In this document: positions 61,808 to 64,000 of the stretch, in pieces
How positions within the stretch are numbered: the first letter of the stretch is position 1
Layout of the letters: each line of letters opens with the position of its first letter
Assembly: GCF_038049935.1 (NCBI RefSeq)
Contig: NZ_CP145886.1
Span: 2,612,501-2,676,500, forward strand
DNA from: Rossellomorea sp. y25
Lineage (GTDB): Bacteria; Bacillota; Bacilli; Bacillales; Bacillaceae_B
DNA length: 64,000 nt
Reading direction: 5' to 3'
Translations under genes and position numbers: made by a program
Notes under the pieces: generated by a model
The model's input: the letters and a program-made list of their open reading frames with translations, nothing else
Database searches by the model: none
Told to the model about the DNA's origin: nothing

Positions 61808-63427
61808 TTAATGATTGGATGCTTCTTTAAGCTTAGTTTCTTTTTCTTCTTCTGTTACATCTTTATTCGACATACGTAAAGGGATTTCTTCCATAAAGAA
61901 CGTTAATACAAAACCAAAGAGAAGAATGATAGCACCGATAAAGAAGACATTCGTTAAAGCGAAACTTAACGCCTCTCTCACACCTTCGAGAATGGTTGCG
62001 TATATCCCTTGGAATTCTTTCGGTAATGTTGATTGTAATTCTTTTAATTTCTCACCATTCATAATGTTTTGAGGATCCTGAAGCTGCTTCAGTACTCCTG
62101 ATGTTTCAGGATTCGTAAGTAGAGGTGAGTCTTTCACATCTGACATTTTCTCATTCATTTTTGAAGACATGGAAGTATTCATCACGGTACCCATGATGGC
62201 TACACCAATCGTACCTCCGATTTGTCTGAATAATTGAGTGGCAGCGGTAGCCACACCAAGGAACTTATGCTGAACAGCGTTTTGAACGGTTAAAGTGAAA
62301 ACCGGGAAGCTCAGCCCAAGACCTGTTCCTACTATAATAATATTGATTAGAGCCGTTGTATTGGTTGTGTTCGTATCCATAAAGGATAAAAGTATCATTC
62401 CTGCACTCATTACGAACAAACCGATTAGGGCTAGAAATTTATATCTGCCTGTCTTCGTGATGATCTGTCCACCAACTGTACTCGCGATCACCATACTTAA
62501 TGTCATCGGCATCATCACCAAGCCCGACTTAGTGGCAGATGTCCCCATGACCCCTTGAATAAAGAACGGCATATACATGATGGCTCCAAACATTCCTGCT
62601 CCCAGGATAAATCCAATGATATTTGATAATGTGAAAATTTTATTTTTGAACAATTGAAGTGGAAGTACAGGATTGCTTGCTCTCTTTTCCGTAATGATAA
62701 ATAAGACAAAAGATACCACCGTTGCTGACAGTAAACCTATAATCGGAAGGGAAACCCACTCATAATCATTTCCACCCCACGTAAAGGCCAATAATAATGG
62801 AATAATCGTCAGAGTAAGCATAATGGAACCTAAGTAGTCCACTTTCAATCCTCTATTTGGTTTCTGTGAAGGGAACATTTTATAAATCATTCCAAAGGCA
62901 ATGAAACCAACAGGAAGGAACACCCAGAATACCCAGTGCCAGTCTGCATTATCAACAATCCAGCCACCTAATGTAGGACCGAACACACTTGCCAGACCAA
63001 ATACACTGCTCATTAATCCCTGCCATTTCCCTCGTTCCCTTGGAGAGAATAAGTCCCCGACGGCCGTAAACGCAGTAGACATGATCATACCCGCTCCAAA
63101 ACCTTGAATTCCTCTGAAAATGATTAATTGAAGGATTGATGATGAAAGTCCATTCAAGAATGAACCAATCATAAACACACCAATACCTAGTAGGATGAAT
63201 GGCTTTCTTCCATACATATCAGATAATTTTCCTACTAAGATGGCCGTTACCGAACTGGTTAACATAAAGATTGTAAAAACCCAGCTATAGTAGTCAAGCC
63301 CACCAATCTCAGAAATGATTCTTGGTAATGCGGTCCCCACTATCGTTTGATTCAATGCCGCAAATAACATGGCTGACATGATGGCTATCATGATCATTAC
63401 TTTTTTTCGATGTTCTAAGTGCTCCAT
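61808..63427 (-). CDS. MFS drug exporter, DHA2 (EmrB/QacA) family
   Basis: This is a 539-residue, 14-helix exporter. The motif GKLSDMYGRKPFILLG (motif A, about residue 66) and the antiporter motif GLASVFGPTLGGWIVD (motif C, about 150) are clear, and the opening ALNQTIVGTALPRI is typical of DHA2 members. It exports lipophilic cations and antibiotics by proton antiport. The start is ATG after AAGGGAG. It lies 114 nt downstream of a marR gene on the same strand, with a palindrome between them. Confidence 0.93.
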   Translation of the reverse strand: MEHLEHRKKVMIMIAIMSAMLFAALNQTIVGTALPRIISEIGGLDYYSWVFTIFMLTSSVTAILVGKLSDMYGRKPFILLGIGVFMIGSFLNGLSSSILQLIIFRGIQGFGAGMIMSTAFTAVGDLFSPRERGKWQGLMSSVFGLASVFGPTLGGWIVDNADWHWVFWVFLPVGFIAFGMIYKMFPSQKPNRGLKVDYLGSIMLTLTIIPLLLAFTWGGNDYEWVSLPIIGLLSATVVSFVLFIITEKRASNPVLPLQLFKNKIFTLSNIIGFILGAGMFGAIMYMPFFIQGVMGTSATKSGLVMMPMTLSMVIASTVGGQIITKTGRYKFLALIGLFVMSAGMILLSFMDTNTTNTTALINIIIVGTGLGLSFPVFTLTVQNAVQHKFLGVATAATQLFRQIGGTIGVAIMGTVMNTSMSSKMNEKMSDVKDSPLLTNPETSGVLKQLQDPQNIMNGEKLKELQSTLPKEFQGIYATILEGVREALSFALTNVFFIGAIILLFGFVLTFFMEEIPLRMSNKDVTEEEKETKLKEASNH

Positions 63428-63467
63428 TTTTAAGTCTCCCTTAATATTTATGATAAGAATAATTCAC

Positions 63468-63479
63468 TTACTTAAGTAA
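63468..63479. promoter_or_regulatory. Palindromic probable MarR operator
   Basis: TTACTTAAGTAA is a perfect 12-bp palindrome of the AT-rich type bound by MarR dimers. It lies 41 nt upstream of the MFS start, where it could overlap the promoter. Confidence 0.55.
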
Positions 63480-63492
63480 TTAAGCATAATAG

Positions 63493-63520
63493 AAGGGATG
63501 ACCCATTCCGGTCAACCCTT
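63493..63520 (-). terminator. Hairpin after marR
   Basis: AAGGGATGACC (63493-63503) pairs with GGTCAACCCTT (63510-63520) with one mismatch. There is no strong T run, so it may be an attenuator or stabiliser rather than a full terminator. Confidence 0.4.
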
Positions 63521-63541
63521 GCTCCCTCATGCTTACACTTA

Positions 63542-63964
63542 TTACTTGCGATTCGATGCTAATAGCTTTTCAAACAGTTCAATCAGGTGGTTAATCTCTT
63601 CTTTATCAAATTTCACAAATAGTTCCTGAAAGTATTGAGTCTTTTTTTCTTCACATTTAGCCAGCATATCAACGCCCTGAGGTGTCAGAGCTAACTCTAC
63701 TACTCTACGATCTTCGTTAGACCGCATTCTTGTGATATAGCCTTTTTCTACTAATGTATCCGTAATGGAAGTGATGTGACTTGCCGATACTTCCATACGT
63801 TTGGATATTTCCGAGGATTTCAATGCCCCATTCTCGCTAATGAGCTGAAGTACCCGAAATTCTCCATTGGAAATGAACTCACCAAAGATGGTTCGAATAT
63901 CTGATTTCATCATTCTAAAAACGGATCGGAATAATCCCTCTAACTCGTACATTTCTTTTCCCAC
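63542..63964 (-). CDS. MarR-family transcriptional regulator
   Basis: This is a 140-residue winged-helix protein. The DNA-binding region is ALKSSEISKRMEVSASHITSITDTLVEKGYI (split here as SEISKRMEVSASHITS) and the wing is TRMRSNEDRRVVELALT, both typical of MarR. Helices at both ends form the dimer interface. The start is GTG, 9 nt after AAAGG; an ATG four codons later is possible. It most likely represses the MFS exporter gene downstream. Confidence 0.9.
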   Translation of the reverse strand: MGKEMYELEGLFRSVFRMMKSDIRTIFGEFISNGEFRVLQLISENGALKSSEISKRMEVSASHITSITDTLVEKGYITRMRSNEDRRVVELALTPQGVDMLAKCEEKKTQYFQELFVKFDKEEINHLIELFEKLLASNRK

Positions 63965-64000
63965 TAAAATCGACCTTTCTCACTTCTTGCACTAAATAAA

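Overview
The window is a low-GC, spore-forming Firmicute chromosome segment of the family Bacillaceae. Evidence is the strong AGGAGG-type ribosome binding sites with frequent GTG and TTG starts, B. subtilis-like gene content (ku/ligD, yxlEFG-like genes, ribDEBAH with an FMN riboswitch, mscL, uppP), T-box leaders, and a probable gamma-type spore protein with a sigma-G-like promoter. A carotenoid cluster (desaturase, glycosyltransferase, acyltransferase, CruF-like protein) fits pigmented marine Bacillus relatives such as Rossellomorea. The genus is an inference.

Layout. 1-5.4 kb: peptidase E (partial), a BCCT osmolyte transporter, a small spore-type protein, a cold-shock protein, a DinB-fold protein, MscL and small conserved genes. 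5.4-6.3 kb: a gene-poor stretch with decayed repeats. 6.3-15.4 kb: a Nudix CoA pyrophosphatase, a cation efflux protein, a second-type methionyl-tRNA synthetase under a Met T-box, a methyltransferase and an LD-carboxypeptidase. 15.5-22.5 kb: a complete trpEGDCFBA operon behind two tandem Trp T-boxes, each with a UGG specifier. 22.6-26.8 kb: a GNAT protein, a CrtN-like oxidoreductase and yhdT-panF. 26.86-26.98 kb: a probable Fur-controlled small RNA of the FsrA type. 27-35.3 kb: a large membrane protein, a PAP2 phosphatase, divergent ku and ligD, dapF and a purine permease. 35.4-39.6 kb: a degenerate tandem repeat field, then ribDEBAH with its FMN riboswitch.

39.7-46 kb: a copper-binding Cys-rich protein, a patatin lipase, a Clp-N/GNAT fusion, a yxlEFG-like ABC exporter and a WYL regulator. 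46.1-46.6 kb: two adjacent palindromic intergenic repeats. 46.7-49.8 kb: DUF4870, uppP-dedA and an amidohydrolase. 49.9-50.1 kb: an unassigned structured leader RNA, with a tRNA-like acceptor/T-arm and a Shine-Dalgarno-sequestering hairpin, ahead of a GNAT gene. 50.8-64 kb: small membrane and DUF genes, a second-type MurG, the carotenoid operon, a MATE exporter, an SDR protein with an unusual active site, a CAP-domain secreted protein, and a MarR/MFS drug-efflux pair.

RNA-based control is the theme: three T-boxes, an FMN riboswitch, a candidate Fur sRNA and a candidate new riboswitch-like leader. The leader at 49.9-50.1 kb is the best candidate for something undescribed. No prophage, IS transposase, CRISPR array, rRNA or true tRNA gene was seen.
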